DNA of 64,000 nucleotides from Ulva prolifera (Eukaryota; Chlorophyta; Ulvophyceae; Ulvales; Ulvaceae): NCBI GenBank assembly GCA_023078555.1, contig CM041204.1, positions 2,084,485 to 2,148,484 of the forward strand, read 5' to 3'. Shown piece by piece: positions 1 to 10,137 of this stretch (position 1 is its first letter; each line of letters starts with the position of its first letter). The notes under the pieces were generated by a model. It saw only the letters and a program-made list of their open reading frames with translations, ran no database searches and was not told where the DNA came from. The position numbers and the translations under genes were made by a program.

Positions 1-191
1 TGCGACTGCATGGTCAGCAATTGACAAGGTGCTGCAGCAGCTTCTGCATGTCAGCAGAGGCGCACCGTGGAGATAATTAGTGACAAGAGACGTCGACGCT
101 CTGCTTAAGAATTCCTAGACAAGTCACTGCAGTGCTCCGAGACGTCGGTGCCCTTGCCAACAGGCATCCAAAGCAGCAGCGACCCTGCTCT

Positions 192-310
192 AAAGTAAAG
201 TAGAGTAAAATAAATTAAATCTGAATTTACTGAGCCGTATCCTATTGGACATTGACAACTCCAAGTTAACGGGACCACATATTCCGAAGGAGTAAACCAC
301 CTGGAACCCC
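192..310 (-). repeat. Dispersed repeat family R1, copy 1
   Basis: Read on the minus strand this stretch runs from GGTTCCAGGTGG through GTTGTCAATGTCCAATAGG to a TTTACTTTACTTTA-type tail. The same order of blocks occurs at 26762-26883, and the core alone at 7431-7489 and 51192-51263. No coding potential is seen. The TTTAC-rich 3' tail suggests a short retroposon, but no flanking duplication was found here. Confidence 0.6.
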
Positions 311-390
311 CCCTCCAGACGACCGTACGCAACTCACAGGGCCTCCTCCTGTGCTAAGCGAGGTGGTCACGTACGGCCGTTTCGATTCCC

Positions 391-471
391 CAAAGCGCAC
401 GCAGAATCGAACCCATGACCTCCTGAAACGGAGGGGGTAGCTTTTAATCCGTCCTCAACCCATTGGACCCA
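391..471 (-). other. tRNA-like fragment (probably pseudo or SINE-like)
   Basis: On the minus strand there is a GTCC...GGAC pairing like a D arm, a perfect CCTCC/GGAGG stem like a class II variable arm, and a T-loop-like GGGTTCGATTC. The acceptor stem does not pair and the T stem is poor, so this is more likely a tRNA-derived relic than a working tRNA. Confidence 0.2.
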
Positions 472-550
472 GATGTGTCTGCAGTGAACATAGGATACCC
501 AGGAACATGCGGCAAGATGCAGTCACAAGGTGTCTGGTAAGTTTCATGCA

Positions 551-680
551 GTGTCGGGTCGCCTTGCAGAATTTCCAGGGCTGACATCGAGAAAATAGAC
601 CTAAATAATCGGGCAGTCCCTCGAGGGACTGATCTGTGATGGGGCCAGTATCGGGCCCAACGACCCAACAGTTAACACCA
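551..680 (+). repeat. Dispersed repeat family R2, copy 1
   Basis: The segment contains GCCTTGCAGAATTTCCAGG and, about 90 bp later, TCGGGCCCAACGACCCAACA. Both blocks recur in the same order on the minus strand at 4380-4482. The parts between are diverged. Identity of the element is unknown. Confidence 0.5.
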
Positions 681-3600
681 GGCGCGACGTCGTACGAGTT
701 TGTACTGGTAGCCAATTGACACCGCTTGCTTGATGTCGGCGGAGGCCGCCTGGGACAGGCCCCGCTGTGGCTGTCCACACATGTGCAGGACGGTCGCGAT
801 CGATGCTTGCCGGGGGGGCATGCATGACCTCTCTGCAGATGACATTCGGAACACGTTTATGAACAGCTCGGCATTATCACATCCAAGTTGCACCCGAGCG
901 CAGAACAAGATGTCCCTCCGGGACTACAGAATATTATATAATTGTCATATGTAAAGAAGATGCATAATGTATAATGTATAATGTATAATGTATAATTCTC
1001 ATATGAGAAGGCTATATAGCTAGGCCATCGTGCACCGCCGCGAGCCCATCCTTCAGGCAGCCAACGCACGCATGCACCACATGTGCACACCGATATCCCT
1101 CACAGGTTAATGATCAATCCTGCCACATGCATGCACGCTCTAAAAGCCTAGAATACCCTGGGCACGGGCGTATTGATGGCCATGGTGCGCACTGCGCAGC
1201 CCGGGCTCTCGGGAGAGATGGTCTCGGAACACCGGTACTGCTGCAGTCCGGTGGAGGCGTGAGCAGCCCCATTGAAATTTTGACAGCAACGCATCTTTCA
1301 AAACAGCCTTGTCTGCCAGACCTGATGTGATCCCATGAGGTCTGGCCAGATCTGTCAGCATCCTGGGCGCATGCAGGTGACGAGTAAAGCTTACCAGCTC
1401 CCTGCACCGGTCACCAGGCGCTATCAGTAGGCCCATCAGGCAGTACCTAGAACAGGTGGTCATGACTGCCGGTTTCTCTGACACCCCAGCCGGATCAAGC
1501 TGGGCATGGCAATGGCTACAGGTGGTGTTTTGCAGACGCGACCCGCGCGTAGCTGCGAACCGCGGCCAGAAACTGGACTGATCAGGATCACAGGTGTCGC
1601 CTAGCAGCATGAAGAATCTGCAGCATCGCTTTTTTGTGACACGTCGGTTGCCTCACGCGACTGATCTTGACGTGCCGTTCAGGCTCCACAACAGCCGGGG
1701 CAGTATAGCATTCAACGCCACATAAGTACAACTGATGTGACTATTATCATATCACTATTATCTCGAGATATGTATAGCTTGATCACATATGTGTATGATG
1801 CCAAAGGTGTCCACCGAACGCTTGGGGAAACCTCCCGCCACATAACGATCGAATCAGCCACAATTGACGTGTTGAGCACCACAACTTCCGTGCCCCATCA
1901 AATCGGTCTTGATAGGATTTGCTAGCTTGATCTGCCAGGAATGGAACCTTCGCACAGGCTGCAGCGATAGTGAAGCTGGACGAAGGACGGGCCGTTTGCC
2001 AGCAAGCACAACGCAGGCCTGGAGCAACGCATGTACTGTGATCTCGACCTGCTGAACAAGAGTGGTGTGAGGGTCATGCGCTGCACGCACAGCAGGCGCG
2101 CATACCATCGACGCAGTCTCCGCTTCCCGGTGCCTGTGCGGCTTTTCACACGTACATGTCCTGGCACCTTCTGAACCAGTCAAGCTCCATTATACAATCA
2201 TTGTGGTGCTTATAAAATGTGTATGCAACATTGTCCTGTGCATTCACATCGCAGAACTTTAGGCAAGCTTTCGTCCTTGTCAGCTGCAGGCATTGCTGTC
2301 TGCTGAGTTCACCTGCCGCTGAAGCTGCTGCTGCTCCTTCTGCTTTCCATTCCCATCAGATTTCTGCAGACATCGGCAGATCAGGAATTAGCAGCAGCTG
2401 CGTCCCAGCAGCCAGCTCACGAGGAACACTCCCTTTGCTCATCAGTACTCGTTCCCCCATTTTATGCTGCTGAATCATTCCGAAGCAGCAACGAGCGTTT
2501 GGGGATTAGGGCGTTTGGTAGCATTATCTCAGGCACTGAATGAACTATGCACGATGAATCATCTTGCAGAAGCGTGCCTCCCAGGAACTCCTCTGCCCTA
2601 CTCATCAGCCTCACCCAGCACCCAGCTCCCAGCATTATCAACGCTGTATTTCAGCAGGCCATGCGCAGCTTACTAGCTCCTGCCGATCGGTTGCAGTAGT
2701 GCGTACGAGCGTGTGTGCTGGAGTGGCCACCGCGTGCAAAGGTGCACCAACTCGTAGCCAGCTGGTATTTCAAAAACACGATTGGGCCTAGAATTGCGCC
2801 ATGCAAAGATATTCCGCGAGGGATCTCTAGAACACGCCACCAGCACCTGCAGCGTCGTCACACGCACAATGCACTCGTATGCACGGCCACCACAGTCCAC
2901 TGTCGATCGCTGATCAATCTCTTCTAGGTCGTATCACACATTAGTCTGTCGATCATAGTCATAGCCCGCGCGTTATTTAGTCATTGCCTCTGCGACTGTG
3001 CGCTGGTTCCGACTTCGCACCTGTGCCCGAGAGTGAACCGCAGCCAAGATGCCGAGATCTGTGGGGAATATATGGAAGGATTCGACCCGGCTCTCGTTGC
3101 GTCGATCATTGCTTTGACGCGCAGGGCGAAATCTCTATGTCTGAGGCAGGGAACAGCACACCGGGGGCAGAGTTGCCCGTGGCCATGGGAGCTCATTGCT
3201 TGCATATGCCACTCGCCACACCGCTCCCAGGCAGCAGGTGTACAGGGCTGTCCACTTATAACATGGCGGATGTCAGCCATGGACAAGCACTACTGCAGCT
3301 ATAGCACTCCGCAGCGACAGCACGAGCCACTTAAGTATACTTACTTGTTCAATTGAACACGGAAGCCGCTCCATCTCTGCACAATCGCAGAGCTCTAGAC
3401 CGCGGTCTACCAGCGATTGATCAGCTGACAGCAACGACCGCCTCTACCAGAGAAGCCCACTCCAAGATGATGTTTGCAGCCACTCCCAAGGGCTGCTGCT
3501 ACCTGCTGGCAGCTGTCATGACAGCCCTCTCAAGCAGCTGCGCTGCATTGCCGTTCACCACCCATCACACCAGCTCAGGTGTGCTCGTCCATCTCAGCAT

Positions 3601-4017
3601 GCATGTGGCTTGCACCAGGTCATCGAGCCCGTGATTGCTGGCCTTACGCGAAGCTGCGTGGGAGGTTCTGACTGCAAACTCACCAAAGCGGGTTCACCGT
3701 TGCCATGCATGGGGGGGCATGTGTGTGTGATGTCAAGTGCGAGCGAGCAAAAAAACAAAAGAATTTTGCAACCTGTCAAACCTATGCGATTCGCTTTGTA
3801 CACGTAGACCCCTTTGCATCCCGTTCATCATGCGCCGCGGAGAATGTTCGAGCTTCGTCTGCTAGCATCAGCTGACGTCCGAATACATGTAGAGCTCCAG
3901 AGAGATGTGCTTGCACTTACTATAGCACATGCAGACGGTACATTTACAGTTGCAAGGATGATGCCGGAGAGGCAGGTAGCACTGCCGCGACCAAAACATC
4001 AACGCCGATCGCGGACA
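681..4017. other. Gene-poor interval
   Basis: No gene is recognised. The longest open frame is 156 codons on the minus strand (1140-1610), with no known domain and no convincing splice context. Base composition is mixed and rich in TGCATG words. A short ATAATGT tandem repeat lies at 964-997. Upstream exons of the gene beginning near 4658 could lie here but cannot be identified. Confidence 0.5.
964..997. repeat. 7-bp tandem repeat (ATAATGT)
   Basis: Between four and five direct copies of ATAATGT follow one another without interruption; a simple AT-rich minisatellite. Confidence 0.85.
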
Positions 4018-4311
4018 CACACCATCCCTGTCCCTGTCCACAGCGTCCATGCATGCGAAGCAAGGCCTCCACACACGCCATATGCCAGCGCGCACATGCA
4101 CGCGCACACACCCACACCATCCCTGTCCCTGTCCACAGCGTCCATGCATGCGAAGCAAGGCCTCCACACACGCCATATGCCAGCGCGCACATGCACGCGC
4201 ACACACCCACACCATCCCTGTCCCTGTCCACAGCGTCCATGCATGCGAAGCAAGGCCTCCACACACGCCATATGCCAGCGCGCACATGCACGCGCACACA
4301 CCCACACCCAC
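4018..4311. repeat. 95-bp tandem repeat, about three copies
   Basis: The motif CCATCCCTGTCCCTGTCCAC recurs at 4022, 4117 and 4212, a period of exactly 95 bp, with near-identical units. Open frames across it on both strands (up to 206 codons) owe their length to the repeat (95 is not a multiple of 3, so each unit is read in a new frame) and are not taken as genes. Confidence 0.9.
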
Positions 4312-4379
4312 CCGGGACACAGTGTAGGCCGTTGCAGTGGCATGGATTCTGCCCCATCAGCATCGTGTACGTGTGCACC

Positions 4380-4482
4380 AGTGTTGGGTCATCGGGCTCG
4401 ATCACATAGAACAATTCCAAATATTCAGATCTAATTTCGGGGTGGCAGTCCTGGAAATTCTGCAAAGCGACCAAACATTGGT
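4380..4482 (-). repeat. Dispersed repeat family R2, copy 2
   Basis: On the minus strand it contains GCTTTGCAGAATTTCCAGG followed by TCGAGCCCGATGACCCAACA, the same two blocks as at 551-680 in inverse genomic orientation. It lies about 175 bp upstream of the first recognised exon of the unknown gene at 4658. Confidence 0.5.
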
Positions 4483-4657
4483 GTGCACGTGCAGGACCAT
4501 CCCAGGCCTCACACGCATGCACACCACCATACCCTGTAGCCTCCAGTCACTACTGGATAGCAGTGCTGACTCTGATCGAACCTGGCTTGCAGGCGCTTGC
4601 AGCCGCCAGTCACGACTGCAGATGGCAGTACTCACCCTGTCTCAATCTTGCTTGCAG

Positions 4658-6372
4658 GCCTACTGGAACATACAGCCCCACTGGCAGGGGCCACCCCGGC
4701 ATCCCCTGGCAACACCCTGACCCTCCTCGACCCAGGCGCCGGCCCCGACAACCTGGCAACATCACTCAGCAGCACCGCCGGCGGCAGCAGGCGGCAGCTG
4801 CAGGCGGTGCCAGCCGTGGTCGTCACCGCGGTGACAGTCCTCGCCGACAAGGTGCTGAGCGCGATGATCGCATTTGCCACGGGGCGCGCCGGGACGGCGA
4901 TCTTCGGGAGCCAGGCGGTTCCGGTGAACCTCGCGCAGCTCATCAACGACGCCCTGACGGAGGTCGACCGCATCGTCGGCGACCGGATCGCCGAGGTGCG
5001 GCCCAAAACCGTCACAACTGCCAGAGGTGCAGAGCTGAGTAGTTCGAGGCGCCACATGCGTATTCGTACGCAAATCGTGAACAGTAGCATGTGTTCACGT
5101 TTTGCATACGAAGCTTGTGTGTACGTGTGAATGCCAGCATACGGCTGCGTGGTGGCTGGCAGCGTCGCCGAGGTGGCCGTCGGGGGGGGCACAGCTTTGG
5201 CAGTAGGGATGCACGCGCATCAGTGCCATGCAGCAGCCGTGAAACCAAGGTATATACCTTAAAGACATACCTTGGCTTCACGGGCATGGGTACACTCGGA
5301 TTCGTCTTTGAGCACGCTGTGCGCTGCAGACAGCACCATGCCGAATGGCTGCATGCCCAAAGTATCCAGGCATGTGGACCAGTGCCACGCCCTGTGCCGC
5401 CTATCAGTGCTATTCTGATGACAACCTTGCGTGAGTCCAGACACCTCACCGCCCACGCAAAATGCACCTGCCTAGCCAGCAAGCTAGGTAAGGGTGCGAG
5501 TGCCGCGTTGCGGAGTGGCCCGACCAAGCATGCATAGTTCAAGTCCACCGTGCTAGCTAGCCAGGGGGCTGTGCGCTGCGCCACCCTGTTGCACTTCAGA
5601 GGGGGCCCGACCGCCCCTGTCTCGTGTGCAGGCGTTCACGAACGACAAGCATCAGCAGCTGCAGTCTCTGGGGCAGCAGGTGCGGGAATACACCCGCCGC
5701 ATCAACCTCGAGACGAGCCGCGGCAAGGTCTGGGACATGCTCCGCGACGCCTCCGGCCTCCTCTCCTTCTTCCACGCCAACGGCGTCGTCACGAACAGCG
5801 CCTACCAGGTGACCCTCTCCCTGCGCCTCTACCTCCTCGTCGAGCTCCTCCACCTCGACGAGCTCATCGGGGAGACCGAGGTGACGCTGGAGACTGTGCG
5901 CGGGAACATCCGCGCGCAGGCGGCCTCCGGCCGCGCCGCGCTCGAGCGCTGGGCGGCGACGTACCTCCCGACGAAGAACACGGTCCAGGCGAGCCGGTCG
6001 TACATCACGAAGGGCTGCTCGTCCCCCGGGTGCAACCGGAAGCTGTACTACAAGGGCTCGATCGTCATGCGCATGGTGCTGGAGAGCCCGGGCCTGGAGA
6101 AGCCGGCGCCGTTCGTGAAGGAGCGGCGGGCGATCTGCAAGGCAAATCACCTCATCGAGAAGAGGCGGCGGGATCACATCAACCAGTGCCTGGACCGGGT
6201 GCAGGACGAGTTTGAAGAGGACATCAAGGAGCATGTGGAGGAGGTTGCGATGGATGAGTTCCGGGCGCTGAACGAGGCGGCGGTGTTTGGGGAGGACTTC
6301 CAGGAGTTCCTCGGCTTGCTGCGGGAGGTTGAGGAGCTTGACTTTGAGGGCGTGGGCCTGCCGGAGCCGTAG
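4658..6372 (+). CDS. Unrecognised protein, family A/B member A (5' end incomplete)
   Basis: Two exons are supported: 4658-4995 and 5632-6372, joined by a phase-0 intron of 636 nt (GTGCGG...GTGTGCAG). Splicing gives about 358 residues; the first exon begins after a TTGCTTGCAG acceptor, so at least one upstream exon is missing. The exon boundaries are confirmed by the paralogue on the opposite strand (8795-10137), which has an intron at the same place and phase. The protein starts with small and hydrophobic residues, then a conserved block (IFGSQAVPV, LINDALTEVDRIVGDRIAE). A helical region follows with the hydrophobic stretch YQVTLSLRLYLLVELLHL, then a Cys-containing segment (KGCSSPGCNRK) and a charged C-terminal helix region containing DEFRALNEAAVFGEDFQEF. 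I do not recognise the family. The alternating amphipathic helices around one hydrophobic helix faintly recall helical-bundle pore-forming domains, but this is speculation. Confidence 0.7.
5239..5281. repeat. Intronic hairpin
   Basis: Arms GTGAAACCAAGGTAT (5239-5253) and ATACCTTGGCTTCAC (5267-5281) pair over 15 bp with one mismatch around a 13-nt loop. It lies in the intron of the unknown gene A. Function unknown. Confidence 0.6.
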
Positions 6373-7172
6373 GTGCTGGTGCACTGGTAGCCACAGCGCC
6401 ACGGCTCCGAATTGTTGCAGCGGATTTCGGCACGGTACCGGTGGACCTCCAGCTTGCCGCCTGCGTGAATGCTGGCCCCTCATATGTATGAGCTCAATAT
6501 ACTATTGCGGTGACCACCAGTGTTGTGTGTTTGCAGTTGTGTGCAGCGCTGGCTGCGGCTGCACCAGGTTGACCCACAACGTCGAGTCTGGAGCAGCCTC
6601 ATATGATACGATAATATTGCTATAGCAACCTTACATTATATGAGAATATTGCTTTTTACTTGTGATAGCGATATACCTTTCCACAGTGGTTTGAATGTGC
6701 AGCAGCAGTGTCGATGCTTCGTGTGCCAGGGCCTTTACATACTTGAGACACAACCCCCTACTTAGATGATTTACCTGTAAGAGAGTTCTAATATTCTGAG
6801 GGATATCGATGCGACCATGGATTTGCACTGGCGGCTGCTGGGCAATGCAGTGGGCATGTGGCTGGGCGTCCAGCATGCGGGTGATTGCATATATTCATGA
6901 CTCGGCCCGAGTATTGAGTCATGTAACATGAGTAGCATATCAGGAACTAGCGCTGTAAGCGATACAGCTGATTGATTGCAGCATTGCAGTGTGCTGCATT
7001 GCACAAGCCTCCGCGTTGCGTTGCATGCGAAGACAAGCAAATCATGCTATGTAGTGACCTCATAGATTGATAGCTATATAGCTATATATATCAACTATAG
7101 TGACATCAGTGAGGGTGTACTGACGCAGGTCCGAGGGTGCATGGAGGGCCCAGTGTCATCAGCTATTGTGCA

Positions 7173-7257
7173 AATCCAGCGGTATAGCGGCCATATCACT
7201 GGTAGCGGCCATATCCCTAATCCAGTGATGTGGCCGCTATACCTATACCGCTGGATT
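7173..7257. repeat. Long imperfect inverted repeat (hairpin)
   Basis: The left arm starts AATCCAGCGGTATA and the right arm ends TATACCGCTGGATT; the arms pair over about 30 bp (7173-7202 with 7222-7257), with a six-base extra segment in the right arm and about 19 nt of loop. It could be a fold-back element or a small-RNA precursor; nothing in the sequence decides this. Confidence 0.7.
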
Positions 7258-7430
7258 GCCACAGCTGTGTATATATGCTGCGGGCAGTGCACATGCGCCA
7301 CAGCGGAGCCAAGCATGGCCCCTCACCATCTGGAGGGTGGCGCCATGGCGCCATGCATGAACTCTTCCGGCGCCGGCTCGGATTCCGTGTGGGCCTTCTG
7401 CATGGCAGCACATCGAGGGTGCTGCAACTC

Positions 7431-7489
7431 AGTTGTCAATGTCCAGTAGGATACGGCTCAGTAAATTTAGATTTACTTTACTTTACTCA
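7431..7489 (+). repeat. Dispersed repeat family R1, copy 2
   Basis: AGTTGTCAATGTCCAGTAGG, then ATACGGCTCAGTAAATTTAG and a TTTACTTTACTTTACT tail. This is the 3' part of the R1 consensus; the 5' GGTTCCAGGTGG block is absent, as in a 5'-truncated retroposon copy. Confidence 0.6.
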
Positions 7490-8794
7490 GCGCTTGCGTC
7501 CAATGGTCTGGCCAAGTCTCTCAGCACATCTCACATCACCACAGTGCAGACAGCGTTCCCCATAAAGCAGCAACCATGTGGAATCGATGCTGCGGTTGGC
7601 CACCGCAGCATCGACTCTGGCTCTGTGACATGTGCCGCTCGCACTTTATCGAGTGCTAGTGGCGTAGGTGACTACACAGGAGGCATGTGTACTGCAGCTG
7701 CATTACCCCAAGACTAGCGTATTTATACACGATATCTGTGGTGTTACACGTCACCGGGATTGTTTCTGCTGAACTTGAAGTTGTTCTCCTGAAGATCCTC
7801 AGACTTATCAGACTGGCCTGGTGCTGTTGAACCTCTTGCAAACGCAGCCATCTCTCGATCTGGCAGAGAGTCTCTGACCCTCGGGTGCGATGTTGATGGC
7901 CTGTAGCACTGGATTCAAACAGCAGTGAAAATTGTAAGCATCCGGACTGGTGTTCCTGAGAAGTAGACATCCAGCTCTGCCTACTCCCCATATGGATCAT
8001 ACAAGTTTAATTTGCTGGATCGGTGCATCACACCCCAGCCTCATACTGCGTGGCGTAGCGCAGTTACCATTCAGCAAGGCAGCATTAAGTGTGTACATCT
8101 AGGTAGTGCTTGCGGCAGCCAACCCAACTTTTGCCTGTGTCAGACGATTCACCCTCTTGATCATGCGTGCATAACGCAGCAATCGTGGCCTCCAGGCACA
8201 ATAGCACCTGGCACTGCAGCTGAACGCCATGTCTGTAACAAGCTCATTGAAGAGAACCACATCATTACACTACTGTGAAGTATCATATGGCATTGGGATT
8301 AGAAAACTGAAAAAGAGAGGCCAGCTACGAAGACGGCAAAACATTTGGGGATTATGAATAAACACGCATGGCCAAAGAACCGGCACCGCCTCGGCAGCTT
8401 GCACCATGTGTCTACGAGGAAGATGGCACAAGAAGATGGTAAACAAGAGGAACACGACCTCTCGATCTGCAGCAAGCCTCAGGTGGCTGCCCGCAATGGA
8501 CAGGCAGCCACCGCCCCCCAGGCTGAAGTCATGCCTGCACATGTCATCACGTGTCAGGTCTTCTCCCCATGCATGGAAAGGGCTCGGAGCCGATCAGGGC
8601 AGCATTCACCTCCATGCCGCCGATAGCTGCCCATGCGCCGCTGTGACTGAGCTCGGCCTTGATGCCGCAGCATGAAACACAAGCAACACCACAGCGTCGT
8701 TGTGGAGGATGGCAGGGTCGCATGCCCAAAACCATATGACGATTGATTATGAGTATCCTAAAGGCCCAGAAGCAGATCACCGCGCATGCAGGCC

Positions 8795-10137
8795 CTACTC
8801 TGAGAAGCGGTCCACCATGTCCTGGAGCTGCTTCAGAAAGCGCCGGAAGTCCGGCCCAAACACAGCCTTCTCGTTCAACGCCCGGAACTCTTTCACAGCC
8901 TCGCGGGCGTGCACGCGGGTCTCGTCGCGGATGAACGCGTTCTCGACGTTCCTGAGGCACCGGTTCATGCGGCCGCGCCGGACTTTCGCATGGGTGTGCC
9001 TGCTTGTGGGGGTGCCTGCTTGTGCATTGCTTCGAGCCGCACAACTCCTTCGGCCGCTGCAGGCCCGGGCTCCGCATATATGTCCATATATGTCCATGCA
9101 CACCACGATGCTGCGCTCGCGGGTGCTATTCTTGCACTTGCGGCTCGGGTTGCTGCTTGTGCAGGGGACGACTGTGCGGGAGGTCGCGGTGTTGACGACG
9201 GGCCGGAACGCCGCCCGCCAGTCGAGCAGCGAGCGGCGGTCGTTCGCCGCGCTGGAGGCGCTCGAGCAGCAGCGAGAGGTGCAGCGCGAGCGGCGTCTGG
9301 CAGGCGGCGTTGGTGACGACGGCGTTCGCCTCGAAGAAGGCGAGGAGGTCGGAGGCGTCAACAAGCAGGTCCTGGACCTGGCCGCGGCTGACGTCGAGGT
9401 CGGCGCGGCGGGTGAGCCCGCGCATGCGCAGGGTCAGGCAGGCGAGGAGGGCCCGCACCTCGCTGTTGAAGGCCTGCGCGCTAGCAGAGGGTCACATCGT
9501 AACATTGTCAGGGCCGTCATCCAGCTGCAGAAGTCAGACCTGAACGCCTGCAGACTGCACTCGGTAGACGGCACGCGTGGCAAAGGGCACTTGTGACTGG
9601 GGTCAGCAGCGGCCAATTCTGACCTGAGCACGCAAGCTGGCCGGGTAGTAGCTAGGGTTGGTGCGTCGGCTCGATCGCAACTCCAAACAGCTGGGTCCGA
9701 TTCCTGGACTCCCCGGAGACTGCATCATATGGCGATCCCAGCACAGCAACCAAGCACTGGTCCTGGCAGCCAGAAGGCAAACGAACCACACGTGTAGGTG
9801 CAAGGGAGCGAGCCGTAGCGCAGCCGTACGAAAACCCACCTCCTCGAGGCGCTGCCCGGCGGCGCGGTCGATTTCCGCGACAGCCTTGTCGATCAACGCG
9901 CCGGGGTCGATGGGCACGGCGCCGGCACCAAAGATGCTGTTCACCACCTGCCCCAAGCCGGCGCCGAGGAACGCCTCCAGGACCGAGAAGACGATATATC
10001 TATATACATACATCGATGCTCGTCACTGTGGCCGCGGCGGGCAGCGCGTTGAGCTGCCGGCAATCACGGCCGATGCCGGAGGCAGCACTCCACACCATGT
10101 TGGCGCCGGCGGTGGCGTCATTGAGGCCGGCCACCTC
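8795..10137 (-). pseudogene. Unrecognised protein, family A/B member B (probably broken)
   Basis: This minus-strand locus matches the gene at 4658-6372 along its length. Exon-like blocks are about 10137-9840 and 9473-8795, separated by a phase-0 intron (9839-9474) at the same position as in the paralogue. Shared landmarks are IFGAGAVPI, GALIDKAVAEIDRAAGQRLEE, DASDLLAFFEANAVVTNAA, DWRAAFRPVVNTATS and EFRALNEKAVFGPDFRRF. Two features disrupt the frame. Near 9240-9255 about 70 nt present in the paralogue are missing and the frame changes with no room for an intron. Near 10000-10025 an AT-rich insertion (GTATGTATATAG) brings a stop between the ALPAA-like block and the IFG block. I call it a pseudogene, though sequencing error or unusual splicing is possible. 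An acceptor-like GTGCAG lies near 10143, close to where the first recognised exon of gene A starts. Confidence 0.65.

Larger units (their letters stand above)
6373..8794. other. Intergenic interval between the convergent paralogues
   Basis: This 2.4 kb separates the 3' ends of the two unknown paralogues. It holds an R1 repeat (7431-7489) and a long hairpin (7173-7257). Open frames are short (at most about 114 codons) and carry no recognisable motif. Low-complexity AT patches occur around 6600-6660 and 7070-7100. Confidence 0.5.

Noticed and set aside
1140-1610. 156-codon minus-strand frame with scattered Cys residues
   Set aside because: The CSHCHAQLD segment has no zinc-finger spacing partner; no family match.
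4018-4311. CRISPR-like spacing of repeats
   Set aside because: Units are contiguous 95-bp direct repeats without unique spacers, in a eukaryotic context.
3814-4522. Open frames of up to 206 codons on both strands
   Set aside because: They depend on the 95-bp tandem repeat, read in a different frame in each unit and on both strands.
5596-6483. 295-codon minus-strand frame
   Set aside because: It is the antisense shadow of the GC-rich second exon of gene A, whose plus-strand frame is supported by the paralogue.
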